Positions 32,871 to 43,687 of a DNA stretch of 64,000 nt are shown in pieces. A model generated the notes under the pieces. That model had not been told where the DNA came from. It worked only from the letters and a program-made list of their open reading frames with translations, and did not search any database. How positions within the stretch are numbered: position 1 is the stretch's first letter; every line of letters starts with the position of its first letter. This stretch comes from Cycas panzhihuaensis (lineage: Eukaryota > Cycadophyta): positions 119,853,741 through 119,917,740 of the forward strand of contig CM041465.1 in assembly GCA_023213395.1 (NCBI GenBank), given 5' to 3'. The position numbers were made by a program, and so were the translations under genes.

Positions 32871-33357
32871 TGAAGAAAGGAAATCTAGTTGAAAATTAGA
32901 GGACAACAAAGATAAGATTAGCTCACTAAGAAATGGATTAGCTCTCAAAATTATGAGTCACAAGCATTAAGCACACATGAAAATGGAGAAGCAAGAATTG
33001 ATCAACACTCAAATAAACCTTAGCAGAACAATACATTCAACTCTCCAAAGACTACCTTACAATATATGAGAATGCTCTCATTATTTAGGTGTCAAAGCTC
33101 TTTGGATTATGACACGTCACATATCCATTATAGATGAAGAGTTCAATCGGAGCACTCCTACTTGAACACAAACGATTAACACATGTCACACATCTGTAAA
33201 GTAAGACTTATTCACATAGAACATGCAAACAAGTGAATATAACTTTATATAAAATGAACAAGTGAATATAACTTTACATAAAGTGCACATTATACATTGA
33301 GTATAAACTATCAAATAATACATGACTTAAAGATGAAACATAAAAGTTTTAAAAACA
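32871..33357 (-). repeat. Copia I 5' LTR
   Basis: Aligns to 30075-30524 with many substitutions and indels. It has a 29-bp tandem duplication (33228-33285). The outer end is decayed: TTTTTAAAACT where the 3' copy has TGTTAGAAACT. Confidence 0.8.
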
Positions 33358-34247
33358 TGGTTGTGTGATGGCAAGTTTCTCCCACGGGCAGGGCATCTCA
33401 ATGACGTAGTGCTCTATTTCTCTTCCTTCCAATTTTTGTGCATTGAGTGTTGAGGTTGTCATTCCTACTTCGTGTATGTAGTGAGCATCCTATTCTTTTT
33501 CTCTCATGGCCATTCTTAGTGGGCATTTGTTGCATGTTAATCTCCAATGGGGCATGATCCTCCTCTAATTCAATGGTAGTGTCCTAGCATTTTTACCACT
33601 GTAATGGCTTATGGCATTGATCAATCTTCCCAATGGCATATCCACTATGACTAACAACAGGCTTCTCCACTTGAAAAACTTGAAGTTTTCAAGTTTGCAG
33701 TTGTTAGTCATTGCCCAACTAGGACCCAAATAAATATTTAATGAATGGCCTAAAAGTTGCATAACTTCGAGTTATATAAATAAGAATATTATTCAAAATA
33801 TTCTCTTTAATATTTTGACCCTTCCTTTTAAGGTCTTTCAAATCACCTTTTACTATTGCTTCAATATTAAGTCTTCAATATAACTACAAAACAATGAATC
33901 TTCATCACTATTTCAATGCCCCCATCACCATATTTTTTGTAGCCCATCAAGATGGATATCTTGTTGATTTCCAATGGCCTATTGTCTTCTCAAGTGATTT
34001 TGATTAATGGTATTAAATGCCATTAAGAAACTTCTTTTTCCACGATAATTTCCCTTCTAAACAAGGTCCAAATCACAATTCTAAATCTATCTTTTGTAGG
34101 AGTTCTTCAAGGTATCTAAGTGTTGTCTTCTTTAGCCTATTATAGTCATCTAATAACTCAACTAGTCTAGTGAGAAAAGGCTGTACAAATGCTCATGCAA
34201 TGAGCTACTTCTATAACCAATTCAAAGGTTTAGACCTCCATGCAAGT
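33358..34247. other. Unassigned stretch with an orphan ORF remnant and a hairpin
   Basis: About 0.9 kb not placed in any element. Minus strand 33489-33361 is open for 43 codons (including GREIEHYVIEMPCPWEKL), which looks like real but unidentified protein. An inverted repeat lies at 33647-33711. The rest is AT-rich with no motif. Bases 34243-34247 (CAAGT) are the putative target site of copia E. Confidence 0.5.
33647..33711. repeat. 65-bp hairpin (nested inverted repeat)
   Basis: Outer arms ATGACTAACAAC (33647-33658) and GTTGTTAGTCAT (33700-33711) are perfect complements. Inner arms ACTTGAAAA (33669-33677) and TTTTCAAGT (33686-33694) are too, with an 8-nt loop. Confidence 0.8.
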
Positions 34248-34489
34248 TGTTAGAATAATGTTATCTTATTCTATAATGTTATCTTATTATAATGTTATCT
34301 TTGTAAAAAGCATTTTATTAATGTTACTATATCATACCTAATTATGTAGTTCATTGAAATGGCAAACTGCTCATTTCAATGAACCTTTCCTCTTCCTTAA
34401 AAATCTCCTCCTAGATTCTAAGAAGTTGGTCTATTTGTTTGTTGGTCTGTTGGTTAGGTTGGTCAAAGACTGTTTGGTGAGGTGGAGGC
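34248..34489 (+). repeat. Copia E 5' LTR, first part
   Basis: Starts TGTTAGAATAATGTTATC and matches 52054 onward, with an extra 20-bp TTATCTTATTATAATG-type repeat. Ends with GAGGC (34485-34489), the target of copia F. Confidence 0.87.
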
Positions 34490-34868
34490 TGTTAGAATGA
34501 GAGGATATGAGCTGGAAACATGTCATAAAGCACATGTGAGAAAGTGCACAAGAGATGACAATACGACAATGGATCACAACTCTCCAATATAATTCTCATT
34601 AGAAAATCTCAATGATACAAGTACATATTTATAAGTTTGCATCATAGCTAAACATAGGAGTTGGTTCAACAAACTCCCAACTTCCCTTTATTTTTGGTGT
34701 GCTCAAACTACCTCATAAATAGTTGAGCATCTTTGACTTCTAGAAGTTTGACTAGGAATCTTCTCTTACTAGAATATTCTAGTATAGAATATTCCATGTG
34801 AGAACTTATTCTAATGAACCTAAAATGAACTTAAATGAAATGAAATGGAATGTGCATTATTTCTAACA
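34490..34868 (-). repeat. Copia F 3' LTR
   Basis: Minus strand starts TGTTAGAAATAATGCAC at 34868, right after the polypurine tract (minus TATGGGAGGG), and ends TCTAACA at 34490. Confidence 0.93.
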
Positions 34869-36363
34869 CCCTCCCATAATGATAAGTTCATTTTCTTTTA
34901 CAAACATCAATGTTCTCAATCTTTCAAACTTTTCACGACTCAAGGCTTTGCTAAGTAAGTCTGCAGTTTGGTCACTCGAACTACAATAGACCAATTCGAC
35001 CACTCCTTTTTCTACTTGTTCTCGAATGAAATGATGATGAATTTCCACGTGTTTGCTCCTTGCGTGGAAAACTGGATTCTTTGACAACTGGATTGCACCT
35101 TGATTGTCGCAAAATAATTTAGTAGGTTCATTTTGGTCAAGTCCAAAATGGCTAAGAAGTCCTCTAAGCCAAATAGCTTTGCAAGTTGCGGTTACTGCAG
35201 CTTTGTATTCAGCTTCAGTGGATGACAAAGAAACTGTTGCTTGTAACTTCATCGCTCCATGAGATCATTCCAGAATTGAGTTTGAATGAATATCCTGATG
35301 TAGATCTTCTTGTGTCAGCATCTCCTGCCCAGTCTGAGTCGGTGAAGCTACGCAGTACAAATTCAGAAGATTTCTGAAATAGGAGACCAAACCGAATAGT
35401 TCCTTGAACATATCTCAGAATGCATTTTGCTGCTTTCCAATGTGATATCGAGGGAGCATTCATGTATCTTGATACAATACCAACAGCATAACTCAAATCA
35501 GGTCTAGTGTTAGTCAAATATATAAGACTACCCACTAGTTGCCTGTATAGAGTGTCATCAACTATTTTTTCATTACTTTCTTTTACCAATTTGAGACCCA
35601 TTTCCATTGGAGTCGAAATTGGTTTACAGCTTTCCGTATGAAAGCGTTTCAACAAATTGTAAGCATACTTTGACTGTGATACAAAGATATGACCTTTCTT
35701 TTGCCAGATTTCCATTCCTAAGTAGAAATGCAATAAACCAAGATCAGTCATATCAAAAGCTTTTGATAGTTGCTTTTTGAGTATGTTGATCTTTTCAACA
35801 CTAGATCCAGTCAAAATTAAGTCATCCACATACAAAGCTACAATTAGGATATCATGATCCTTATCCAACACATACAAGCTATGATCAGATTCACATCTAG
35901 TGAATCCATGTGAAACAAAATATTCATCAATACATGAATACCATGCTCTTGGTGCATGTTTCAGCCCATAAAGAGCTTTCTTCAATTTGCAGACAAGTTG
36001 ATCTTTTTCTCCTTTTTCGAATCCTTTTGGTTGTTTCATGTATACTTCTTCATACAAAATGCCATTTAAGAAGGCATTTTTCACATCCATCTGATGAAGT
36101 TCCCAACCGAACTGAGCTGTAAGAGAAATTAGCATCCTTATAGTAGTCATTTTTGCTACAGGTGCAAATGTTTCTTCATAATCAACTCCTTGTGTTTGAG
36201 AGTATCCTTTTGCAACAAGTCGAGCCTTGTATCTTTCTGTGGCACCATTAGATTGATACTTGACTCGATATACCCATCTGCAACCAATTACCTTTTTGCC
36301 TGGAGGTAATTTGACAAGTTCCCAAGTGTCATTTTTCATAATAGAGTCATATTCTTCTTTCAT
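34863..36363 (-). pseudogene. Copia F reverse transcriptase and RNase H, one frameshift
   Basis: ORF 36363-35215 (382 codons) reads [43 protein letters not shown], catalytic YVDDLILTGS, FYLGMEIWQKKGHIFVSQSKY, GSLIYLTNTRPDLSYAVG, and RNase H FTDSDWAGDADTRRSTSGYS. One frameshift near 35245 leads to 35252-34863 with [24 protein letters not shown] and HIEIHHHF-type C-terminal words (VEIHHHFIREQVEKG, DLLSKAL). The ORF ends overlapping the LTR. Close to functional. Confidence 0.93.
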
Positions 36364-36485
36364 GGCATTTTGCCAATGTGCTGCATCCTTGGCTTCATGA
36401 AAGGTTTATGGCTCTTCAACACTTAAGAGATTTGCCATCAAAGCAAGATTCGTCTTACTTCTTGTTTGAATTCCAGAATCTAGAT

Positions 36486-37172
36486 TTACTTCTCCAGATT
36501 CTTGAATGGTTTGTAAATACCACTTGGGTAATTTTTTGAAGAACTAGGTAAAGATGTGGAATCAGGAGTAGAAGAGGTGGAGGCTTCTTCTTCACTCTTG
36601 CATTTTTCTTTCCCTTTATGTTTTTGTTCTTCTTCTATAGGTACAACCATTTGATCATCTTCTCTTGTTTCTTGAAACAATACATCTCTACTTATGACAA
36701 TTTTTGGTCGTGAGATTCCAAAGCCTATAAGCTTTTGATGTCAAGTCAGAACCTACTAGAATACATTTTGTACTTTTATCATCAAGTTTATGGCTTTTTT
36801 CTTTAGGCACATGAACATAAGCAATACATCCAAATATTCTAAGATGCTTGGTGAAGGTTTCACATTAGTCCAAGCTTCTTACGGAGTTATGTTTCTAATC
36901 GCTTTTGTTGGACTAATGTTTAACACATACACAGAAGTGTGAACTGCTTCTCCCCAAAGTCCTTTTGGAACATCGTTTGTCTTCATCATGCATCGAGCCA
37001 TTTCAAGAATGGTTCGATTCTTTCGCCTCGCAACACCATTACATTGTGGAGTATATGCCGCTGTGTCGATGTCAGATCCCATGATCTTTGCAAAAGTTGA
37101 TGAATTCAAGGGACAAGTATTCGCCTCCGCTGTCACTTCTCAAGATTTTTATCCTTTTATTGGATTTGTTTT
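36486..37172 (-). pseudogene. Copia F integrase C-terminal half, frameshifted
   Basis: A frameshift just after EFKVK (37173) moves reading to a second frame with SDSGGEY (second catalytic Asp). It returns near 37080 to the first frame with TPQCNGVARRKNRTILEMAR (catalytic Glu replaced: GVARRKN where NGVAERKN is usual). After 36879 frames change again. 36680-36486 is the Ser/Glu-rich linker (KCKSEEEASTSSTPDS) before RT. Confidence 0.85.
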
Positions 37173-38756
37173 CTACTTGACCTTGAATTCTTTGAACTTT
37201 GCAAAAGCATCAGATTTATTCTTGATGAGGTAAACCCAACACTTTCTTGTAAGATCATCAATAAAGGTGATGAAGTATTGTGCTCCACCATATGAATGTG
37301 GTAAGATTGGTCCACATAAGTCAGAATGTACCAATTCTAACTTCTCCTTTGCTCTCCATCTTGATTTCTGGAATGGTTCTTTATGCTGCTTTCCAAGTGC
37401 ACAAGCTTCACACACCTTGTCAGTTTTCTTGATTGAAGGTAAATCACTTACCATATTCAATCTATGCATGAGCTGAAGACGAGTATAATTCAAATGACCA
37501 AATCGGTCATGCCATAAAGTGTTATCTAAATCTTTAGTTATGAGACTAAGCTCATAGGTGCCAGAGAATTTATAAACTCCATTCTCATGCACACCTTGAG
37601 CTATTACAACATTATCCTTTTTCATCAAACACTTTGACTTATCAAATTCTACCTTAATGTCTTGTTGAGCTATGCAACTGACAAATAATAGGTTGTGCTT
37701 AAAGGAAGGTACAAATAGCACATTCGAAACCTTAAAGGTTCCATAGTTTGGTTGTTGAATACAAATAGTGCCACAACCAACTGCCTGATGTTGACTATTG
37801 TCTCCAAGTACAATGGGAGGAATATTGCATTCCTTCAAGTCTTCAAACCAATCTTTTTGAAATGAAATATGCTTTGAAGCTCCAGAATCCACATACCATT
37901 CACATGTGTTATGACTTGTAGTATTGAATACAAAGATTTTGTCATTTTCTTTTGTTGACAAAGCATTTGTAGATTTCTTCATGTCGGCCTTCTTCTTCCA
38001 ACACTGCACTTCAAGATGTCCTTTTTTGTTGCAATATTTGCAAGTGACATCCTTTTTTGGTTTTTGAGTGTTGCTTGCTTGAGGTGGATGTTTTGGAACA
38101 TGATTTGTGGGCTTTTTCTTAAATTTTGAGGCAAGTGCCATTGAGCTACTTCCTCCTTCATAAAAACCCATCCGTTGTTCCTCTTGCAACAATAGACCAC
38201 TCAACTCCTCAAATGTTAGAGGTTGAGGTCTACTTGTGAGACATATACTTGTCACAAAAATATGAAAACCTGCATGCAAGCTATTCAAAGCAATACTAAC
38301 AAACTCTCTATCTTGAATGTCTTCACCCACTGCAATAAGTTGTTCTTTGGTTTCTTTCAACTTTTGCAAGTGTGAAGTGATAGAGTCATTAATTGTCATT
38401 TTACATGAATAGAGAAGGTTCCTTAAATACAAGACTCTTGTTTCGTTTTTTGTTTCAAACATATTTTTGAGAGTCTTCCAAGCCTCTGATGCAAGCGTTT
38501 TTCCTTGTAGGTGAGTGATTAGCTCATCAGCAACTGATAGATTAATGATTGCCAATGCCTTTTGGTTTCTGTCAAACCAAGCCGCCTCCTCGATCTCATC
38601 ACCCGGATCAGGTTTCTTATCCTTTTCTTCTACAACCTCAAAAAGCCTTTGTAAGGCTAAAATATTGGAAATTTTAAATTTCCAAATTACATAATTTTTG
38701 CCATTGAGTTTTTGAGACTCTGGCAAAATATAACCTCCAATATTAATTGAAGTCAT
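37173..38756 (-). CDS. Copia F gag-protease-integrase N-terminal ORF (527 codons)
   Basis: An uninterrupted ORF from ATG 38756. Residues 1-215: Gag core (LNGKNYVIWKFKISNIL, AWKTLKNMFETKNETRVLYL). About 238-252: zinc knuckle CKYCNKKGHLEVQC. About 285-295: protease active site WYVDSGASKHIS, intact. About 395-450: integrase zinc domain (WHDRFGHLNYTRL ... VCEACALGKQH), then HSDLCGP with the first catalytic Asp and FITFIDDLTRKCWVYL. It ends where a frameshift breaks the rest of integrase. It could still encode Gag and a processing-competent protease. The start is the first ATG after the leader. Confidence 0.9.
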   Translation of the reverse strand: MTSINIGGYILPESQKLNGKNYVIWKFKISNILALQRLFEVVEEKDKKPDPGDEIEEAAWFDRNQKALAIINLSVADELITHLQGKTLASEAWKTLKNMFETKNETRVLYLRNLLYSCKMTINDSITSHLQKLKETKEQLIAVGEDIQDREFVSIALNSLHAGFHIFVTSICLTSRPQPLTFEELSGLLLQEEQRMGFYEGGSSSMALASKFKKKPTNHVPKHPPQASNTQKPKKDVTCKYCNKKGHLEVQCWKKKADMKKSTNALSTKENDKIFVFNTTSHNTCEWYVDSGASKHISFQKDWFEDLKECNIPPIVLGDNSQHQAVGCGTICIQQPNYGTFKVSNVLFVPSFKHNLLFVSCIAQQDIKVEFDKSKCLMKKDNVVIAQGVHENGVYKFSGTYELSLITKDLDNTLWHDRFGHLNYTRLQLMHRLNMVSDLPSIKKTDKVCEACALGKQHKEPFQKSRWRAKEKLELVHSDLCGPILPHSYGGAQYFITFIDDLTRKCWVYLIKNKSDAFAKFKEFKVK

Positions 38757-39807
38757 TATGCCTTGAAATTAAAAATACTACCACAAGTGTGAGTTTTAAT
38801 TTTTACTCAGTGACCGCTAGGTAGTTTTACAAAATAAGTCTAAATGGAGGAGTATTGAGATTGATAAAAAGAACAATTTTGGTTTAAATAATAGTCTTTC
38901 ACAAAATAGTGAAAAACATTTCACTTTCTAATCTTTGAGGTTAAAGAAAAAAACTTTGATCCATTAAAGAATATTCTTAATAAGACTTAATGCCTTAAAA
39001 CTAAGATTCCTAATAAAAGCTTATTAAAGAATATTCCTTTTAGAATATTCTAATGTTTATAAAAAAATATAAACATTAGATTAAAAAACTTTGGGCCGTT
39101 GTCCCTTCGTTTGGTTTTGGCGGCGCTTTGTGGACGGTGGCGGCTCCTTGATCGGCGGCGGCTGCGCGGACGGCGGCTCCTGCGTGGACGGCGGCTCCCG
39201 CGAGATCGGGCGACGGCGGCTCCCGCGAACGGCGGCTCCTGCATGGACGGCGGCTCCCGCGAGATCGGGCGACGGCGGCTCCCACGGACTGCGGCTCCTA
39301 CGTGGACGGCGGCTCTCGCAAGATCGGGCGACGACGGCTTCCAAAGGACGGCGGCACGTGCCTGCAGGCGGCATCCATGCGGCGAGGCGGCGAGGGCAAG
39401 GCGTCTGACCCGTGGCGGTGAGGCAAGAGGAGCGGCGGCGTGCGGGCGGAGGCAATGAGGACAGGCGACTGCTCCAGTGCAGGGCGGACGTCTCCATGCA
39501 AGAGCCCGTGCAGGCTGCACAGTGCAGAGGCGGCGGACAAAGCAAAGTAGAGCCCAAGCGGGTAGTTGCTAGTAGAGCAGAGCAGAGGCGGCGTCTCTCT
39601 AACCCTGGCGGCTGCGTCCTCCTTCCGAACGTGCTGACTTATCAGAAGAGCAAACAGAAAGGCAGCACGTTTGCTTCTCTTAACAGAGTCTGAGACCACA
39701 AACTGTAGGGTGGCTCTAAGAACAAAGGCAGAAAAGCAGTGCCTGGTAAACTGTCCTCACACATATAGACATGTGACAATAGAAATAGGCATCATAAGAG
39801 CAACCTG
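38757..39807 (-). other. Copia F leader with a GC-rich segment
   Basis: About 1.05 kb. The 38757-39085 part is AT-rich. 39090-39620 is strongly GC- and CpG-rich, unlike anything else in the window, and carries the 59-bp array. The rest (39620-39807) is ordinary. Long overlapping ORFs in several frames here come from the GC-rich composition. Confidence 0.8.
39172..39348. repeat. Three copies of a 59-bp GC-rich tandem repeat
   Basis: Units start at 39172, 39231 and 39290 (period exactly 59) with GGCGGCTCCTGC(G/A)TGGACGG, then a CGCGAGATCGGGCGACGG core. GGCGGCTCC also recurs inside each unit every 20 bp or so. Partial copies extend to both sides (39140-39171, 39349-39370). Confidence 0.9.
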
Positions 39808-39819
39808 GCTCTGATACCA
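39808..39819 (-). other. Primer binding site of copia F
   Basis: Minus strand TGGTATCAGAGC, directly adjoining the 5' LTR. Confidence 0.9.
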
Positions 39820-40196
39820 TGTTAGAATGAGAGGATACGAGCCGAAAACATGTCATAAAGCACATGTGAGAGTGCACAAGAGATGACAATACGACAATGG
39901 ATCACAACTCTCCAATATAATTCTCATTAGAAAATCTCAATGATACAAGTACATATTTATAAGTTTGCAACATAGCTAAACATAGGAGTTGGTTCAACAA
40001 ACTCCCAACTTCCCTTTATTTTTGGTGTGCTCAAACTACCTCATAAATAGTTGAGCATCTTTGACTTCTAGAAGTTTGACTAGGAATCTTCTCTTACTAG
40101 AATATTCTAATATAGAATATTCCATGTGAGAACTTATTCTAATGAACCTAAAATGAACTTAAATGAAATGAAATGGAATGTGCATTATTTCTAACA
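39820..40196 (-). repeat. Copia F 5' LTR
   Basis: Aligns to 34490-34868. Flanked by TSD GAGGC at 40197-40201. Confidence 0.94.
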
Positions 40197-40201
40197 GAGG
40201 C

Positions 40202-40486
40202 TATGCATAGGGTTAGGTTGGCACCAGTGAGGGAAGATGAGATCCTCTCAATCATCACTATAATGTATTCCTGTTATTAATAATATTTATTATTTTAGGA
40301 GGTGGTTTTTTCATCCCCACTAAGGGGGTTTTTCCACCTGTCAAATGCTATGTTATGGTGATGATTTATTCTGTTACCTGTGTTAATAATTCAATTTACA
40401 CAATTATGATGAATGTTCGAATATCACACGATACATTTTATTTGATTTATTACAATGCATAAAATAATTTAACCCTCTCTCCAACA
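40202..40486 (+). repeat. Copia E 5' LTR, second part
   Basis: Continues the LTR after copia F (GGTTAGG, GATCCTCTCAAT words shared with 52280-52350) and ends CCAACA next to the primer binding site. The complete LTR would be about 527 bp. Confidence 0.85.
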
Positions 40487-40500
40487 TGGTATCAGAGCAA
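40487..40500 (+). other. Primer binding site of copia E
   Basis: TGGTATCAGAGCAA immediately after the LTR; initiator tRNA-Met type. Confidence 0.9.
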
Positions 40501-41804
40501 GGCATTCTAACTTCTTTTTACAGGGATCTATTCTAACTTCTTTTTACAGGGACATATCATTGTGCATTGTGGATTTAATTCTTCAGAAAAAAAAATCCAG
40601 CCAACAGGTTTTTTTTTTCTAAATCACACTCATTTTAACAAAATCATATAAATTACAGTTTCATTTTTCTAACCAAAACAACAATAAAGAAATTATTGTA
40701 GAAAATATTAAAAGAAATATAGCAAATCAATTTTGTTTTGTAATTAAAATCTCTTTTTATTATTCATCAATTCGAGTGCATATCAAGGTCTATAAAAGAC
40801 CAGATTATGAACAAAATAAGGAGGATTTATAAAATATCTCTGATTTTTTTTTTAGCCAACAGAAGAAATCTAATCTTCGCTTGAAACCCTAACCTACTCT
40901 ACTTGCCAGCAACCCATCCCACATACAAAAAAACATTAAGCCTATCAAAATCTTCTTGTCAAACAACAACCATAAAAGACTCTGCTCCGAATTACAACAA
41001 AAATCCCCATCATAATCTCAAAATACAGCCACCTCTTCATCAACAAAAATCATCTTTGTTTCAACTGTTTGGAACCCTCCTTCCCCAAAACCCTCGCAAT
41101 AGCCAAAACAAGACCAGAAGACAAAACAAGTAGATAATCTGCATACAAAATTTAAGGACGTAAAAGATTTGATCAAGAACTGAAGCCTGCAACAACTTTT
41201 CAAACCCTTACAGAAGAATCTCTCTAGATAATAGTCTTCAAAGAGAGCAGCCACTAATTTGCTTCAAAACTTGGTAAAAATAAGGCTCTCTAAAGGCGCA
41301 CCATAACTTGCAGATGAAGCTCGCCGACCTCCAAACAAAATGACAACAAAACCCAAAGAATGGAGAATGATGGAGCACCTCATGTGATTTCAAACCAGAA
41401 TAATGAAAGGAGCAAGAAAATGAACAGACAATGACCAAGAGCATGGCATAGTTGAAGCACAGAGCTTGCTTTCCTCACAGAGCACAAATCTGATAAACTA
41501 GACACATCAACACAAAGCCTGGAGGAGATGTAGTCTAGTAAAGACGCATCGTAAAGAGAAAGCCCAATGAGGATACCCCATCGCTCCATTGCCTACAATG
41601 TAAACTAATCCAAACCCTAACTGATTAGGGGAAATCAAAGGACAGACGCCAAATAAAATCAAATCTGGCGTAACGTTTTTGCAAATGCAAAAACAATTAA
41701 AATTTGTTTATTGTTATTTCAAGTCTGTCGCCCTTCCACTATTATTTTTATTTTTATTTTTATTCAAAAGTTTTGGTTAATGTAACCAAATTGGATTTTG
41801 TTGT
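40501..41804 (+). other. Copia E leader, part before copia G
   Basis: Non-coding. It has a 26-bp tandem duplication at about 40504-40555 (ATTCTAACTTC...CAGGG). The last 5 bases (GTTGT, 41800-41804) are one copy of the copia G target site. Open frames are short and without similarity. Confidence 0.65.
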
Positions 41805-42026
41805 TGTTGATTTAATTCAAAGAAGTAGAAGGTTGATGAGTAGAACTGAACCAATTCTCATTGAGGAGATAATCTCTTAAATATACAAAGAGACTTGTAA
41901 CTGTTATGGCAAGTTTTGAAACTGACTTCTAAGAACATAACACGTCATATTCACATGTGTGAATTACATAATTAAGGGTTTATTAATGACCCTTTGTAAC
42001 ATTTAGATAAAACATTACCTCTAAAA
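41805..42026 (-). repeat. Copia G 3' LTR
   Basis: Matches the 5' LTR (46793-47004), with a short insertion (TTTAGATA) near its minus-strand start and a decayed terminus (TCTAAAA for TCAACA). Confidence 0.85.
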
Positions 42027-42044
42027 CCCTATCTTAATGTTTTA

Positions 42045-43650
42045 TCTCTCTCAGTCCTATTTTGTCTCTTAGAAACTAAAAGTTTTCTTTTCCTAATGAC
42101 TTTGTCAACAAATCTGTAGTTTGTTCTGCTGTAGAATAGTACTCCAGCTTGATTTCTTTATTGTGAACCTTTTCCCTTATGAAGTGGTGGTGAACTTTGA
42201 TGCGCTTGGTTCTCGCATGAAAAATTGGATTCTTGGTTAATGTAATAGCACTTTGATTATCACAATATAAAGTTGTAGCTTGGCTCTGAGATTGATTCAA
42301 ATCGACCAAAAGTTGTCGAAGCTAAACTGCTTCACAGGTTGCAATTATAGCTACTTTGTATTCTGCTTCAGTTGAGGAGGATGCAACTGTAGATTGTTTT
42401 TTGCTACACCACGAAATTGTTGCAGGTCCTAAGAAGAAACAGTAGCCACTAGTGGATTTTCTCTACTCCTTGTCACCTGTCCAATCTGAATCACAATATC
42501 CTATGAGTTCTGTTGATCCTTTCGTGAGTAGATCAGTTTTAGATCAATTGTTCCTCGTAGATATCTCAGTATCCTCCAAGCAGCTTTCTAGTGTCTTACT
42601 CTGGTTCCCACATATATCTGGAGACGACTCTGACTGAGTAGGATATGTCAGGTCTGGTGATTATGAAGTAAATCAAACTACCAATCAGTTGTCTATACAA
42701 AGTGACATCAACTGGTGATTCTCCTTTATCTGCTACCAAGTCGCAATTGATTTCCATCGGTGTTGCGCATGGATTGCAATCTGTCATCCTGAATTTGCTT
42801 ACCAAGTCCTTTATGTACTTACTTTGTGAAAGGGCAATATATTCTTGTTGCTGACTCACTTCTAATCCTAGATAATAGTTAAGAAGACCTGGATCTGTCA
42901 TTTCAAATTTCTTTTCTAATTGTCCTTTTATCTCTACAATTGTTTTATCATCATTCCCTGTAAGGATCATATCATCTACATAAACAGCAATTATGGTAAT
43001 TAAACCATCATTTCTTTGTGTATAAATTGAAATCTAAGCTGCAGCATTGGAACCTATTATGACACAAATGTTGATCTACTTTGGCATACCATGCACAAGG
43101 GGCTTGTTTTAGCCCATACAGAGCCTTTTTAATTTGCACACCAAGTGTTCTTGTCCTTCCTTAATGTAGCCTTCAGGTTGTGCCATATACACATCTTCTT
43201 CAAGATCGCCATTCAGGAATGCACTCTTTACATCTAACTGGAAGATTTTCTAGTTGTGTAATATTGCAAGTGCAATCACAGTTCTTACTGTGTCCAACTT
43301 TGCTATAGGAGAGAAGGTTTCTTCAAAATCAATTCTAGTTGTCTGGGTATACCCCTTTGCAACAACACGAGCTTTGTATTTTTTGATTTTCCCATTGGCC
43401 CCTTCCTTAACTTTATATACCCATTTGCAGTTAACTATGGGTTTCTCTGGAGGAAGTTCTACCAGGTCCCATGTCTAATTTCTAAAAATTGAGTCCATCT
43501 CAACATCCATAGCTTCCTTCCATTTCGATTGATCTTGAGCTTCACGAAAGGACTGCGGTTCAATTCAATTGAGCAAAGCTTTTGGTTTTTGATTTCTTGT
43601 TTTATGATCAAGTACACTTCCTCCTTCTTCAATTGTCTTGATGAACCATT
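42045..43650 (-). pseudogene. Copia G reverse transcriptase and RNase H
   Basis: RT words [48 protein letters not shown] and the catalytic YVDDMILTGND. ORF 42970-42596 continues through FEMTDPGLLNYYLGLEVSQQ and GSLIYFIITRPDISYSV. RNase H is broken by stops, with YCDNQSAITLTKNP and HARTKRIKVHHHF in 42309-42076. Several TAG stops and at least two frameshifts. Confidence 0.9.
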
Positions 43651-43687
43651 TGGGCAATTTCTTTTCTTTTGTTAAGCCTTCTCTTCC

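Larger units (their letters stand above)
30075..33357 (-). mobile_element. Copia I, internally deleted copia with two LTRs
   Basis: Two related LTRs (30075-30524 and 32871-33357) flank only 2.3 kb. On the minus strand this is a primer binding site, a leader, a gag stub and about 250 bp before the 3' LTR. Protease, integrase, RT and RNase H are missing. A polypurine tract (minus AAGGGGGTG) precedes the 3' LTR. Gag and leader are related to A and C, but the LTR is different. No TSD is visible. Confidence 0.8.
34490..40196 (-). mobile_element. Copia F, youngest copia in the window
   Basis: LTRs 34490-34868 and 39820-40196 differ by eye at five bases plus one 2-bp indel in about 378 bp (about 1.3%). 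Both end in TGTTAGA/TCTAACA. Target-site duplication GAGGC at 34485-34489 and 40197-40201 lies inside the copia E LTR. The perfect primer binding site abuts the 5' LTR. Coding capacity is nearly complete: a 527-codon gag-protease-integrase ORF and a 382-codon RT ORF, with a few frameshifts. Confidence 0.95.

Noticed and set aside
39050-39699. Several long overlapping ORFs on both strands of the GC-rich block
   Set aside because: Open frames in many phases are expected from GC-rich tandem repeats. Arg/Ala/Pro-rich translations have no domain, and the block lies in the leader of copia F.
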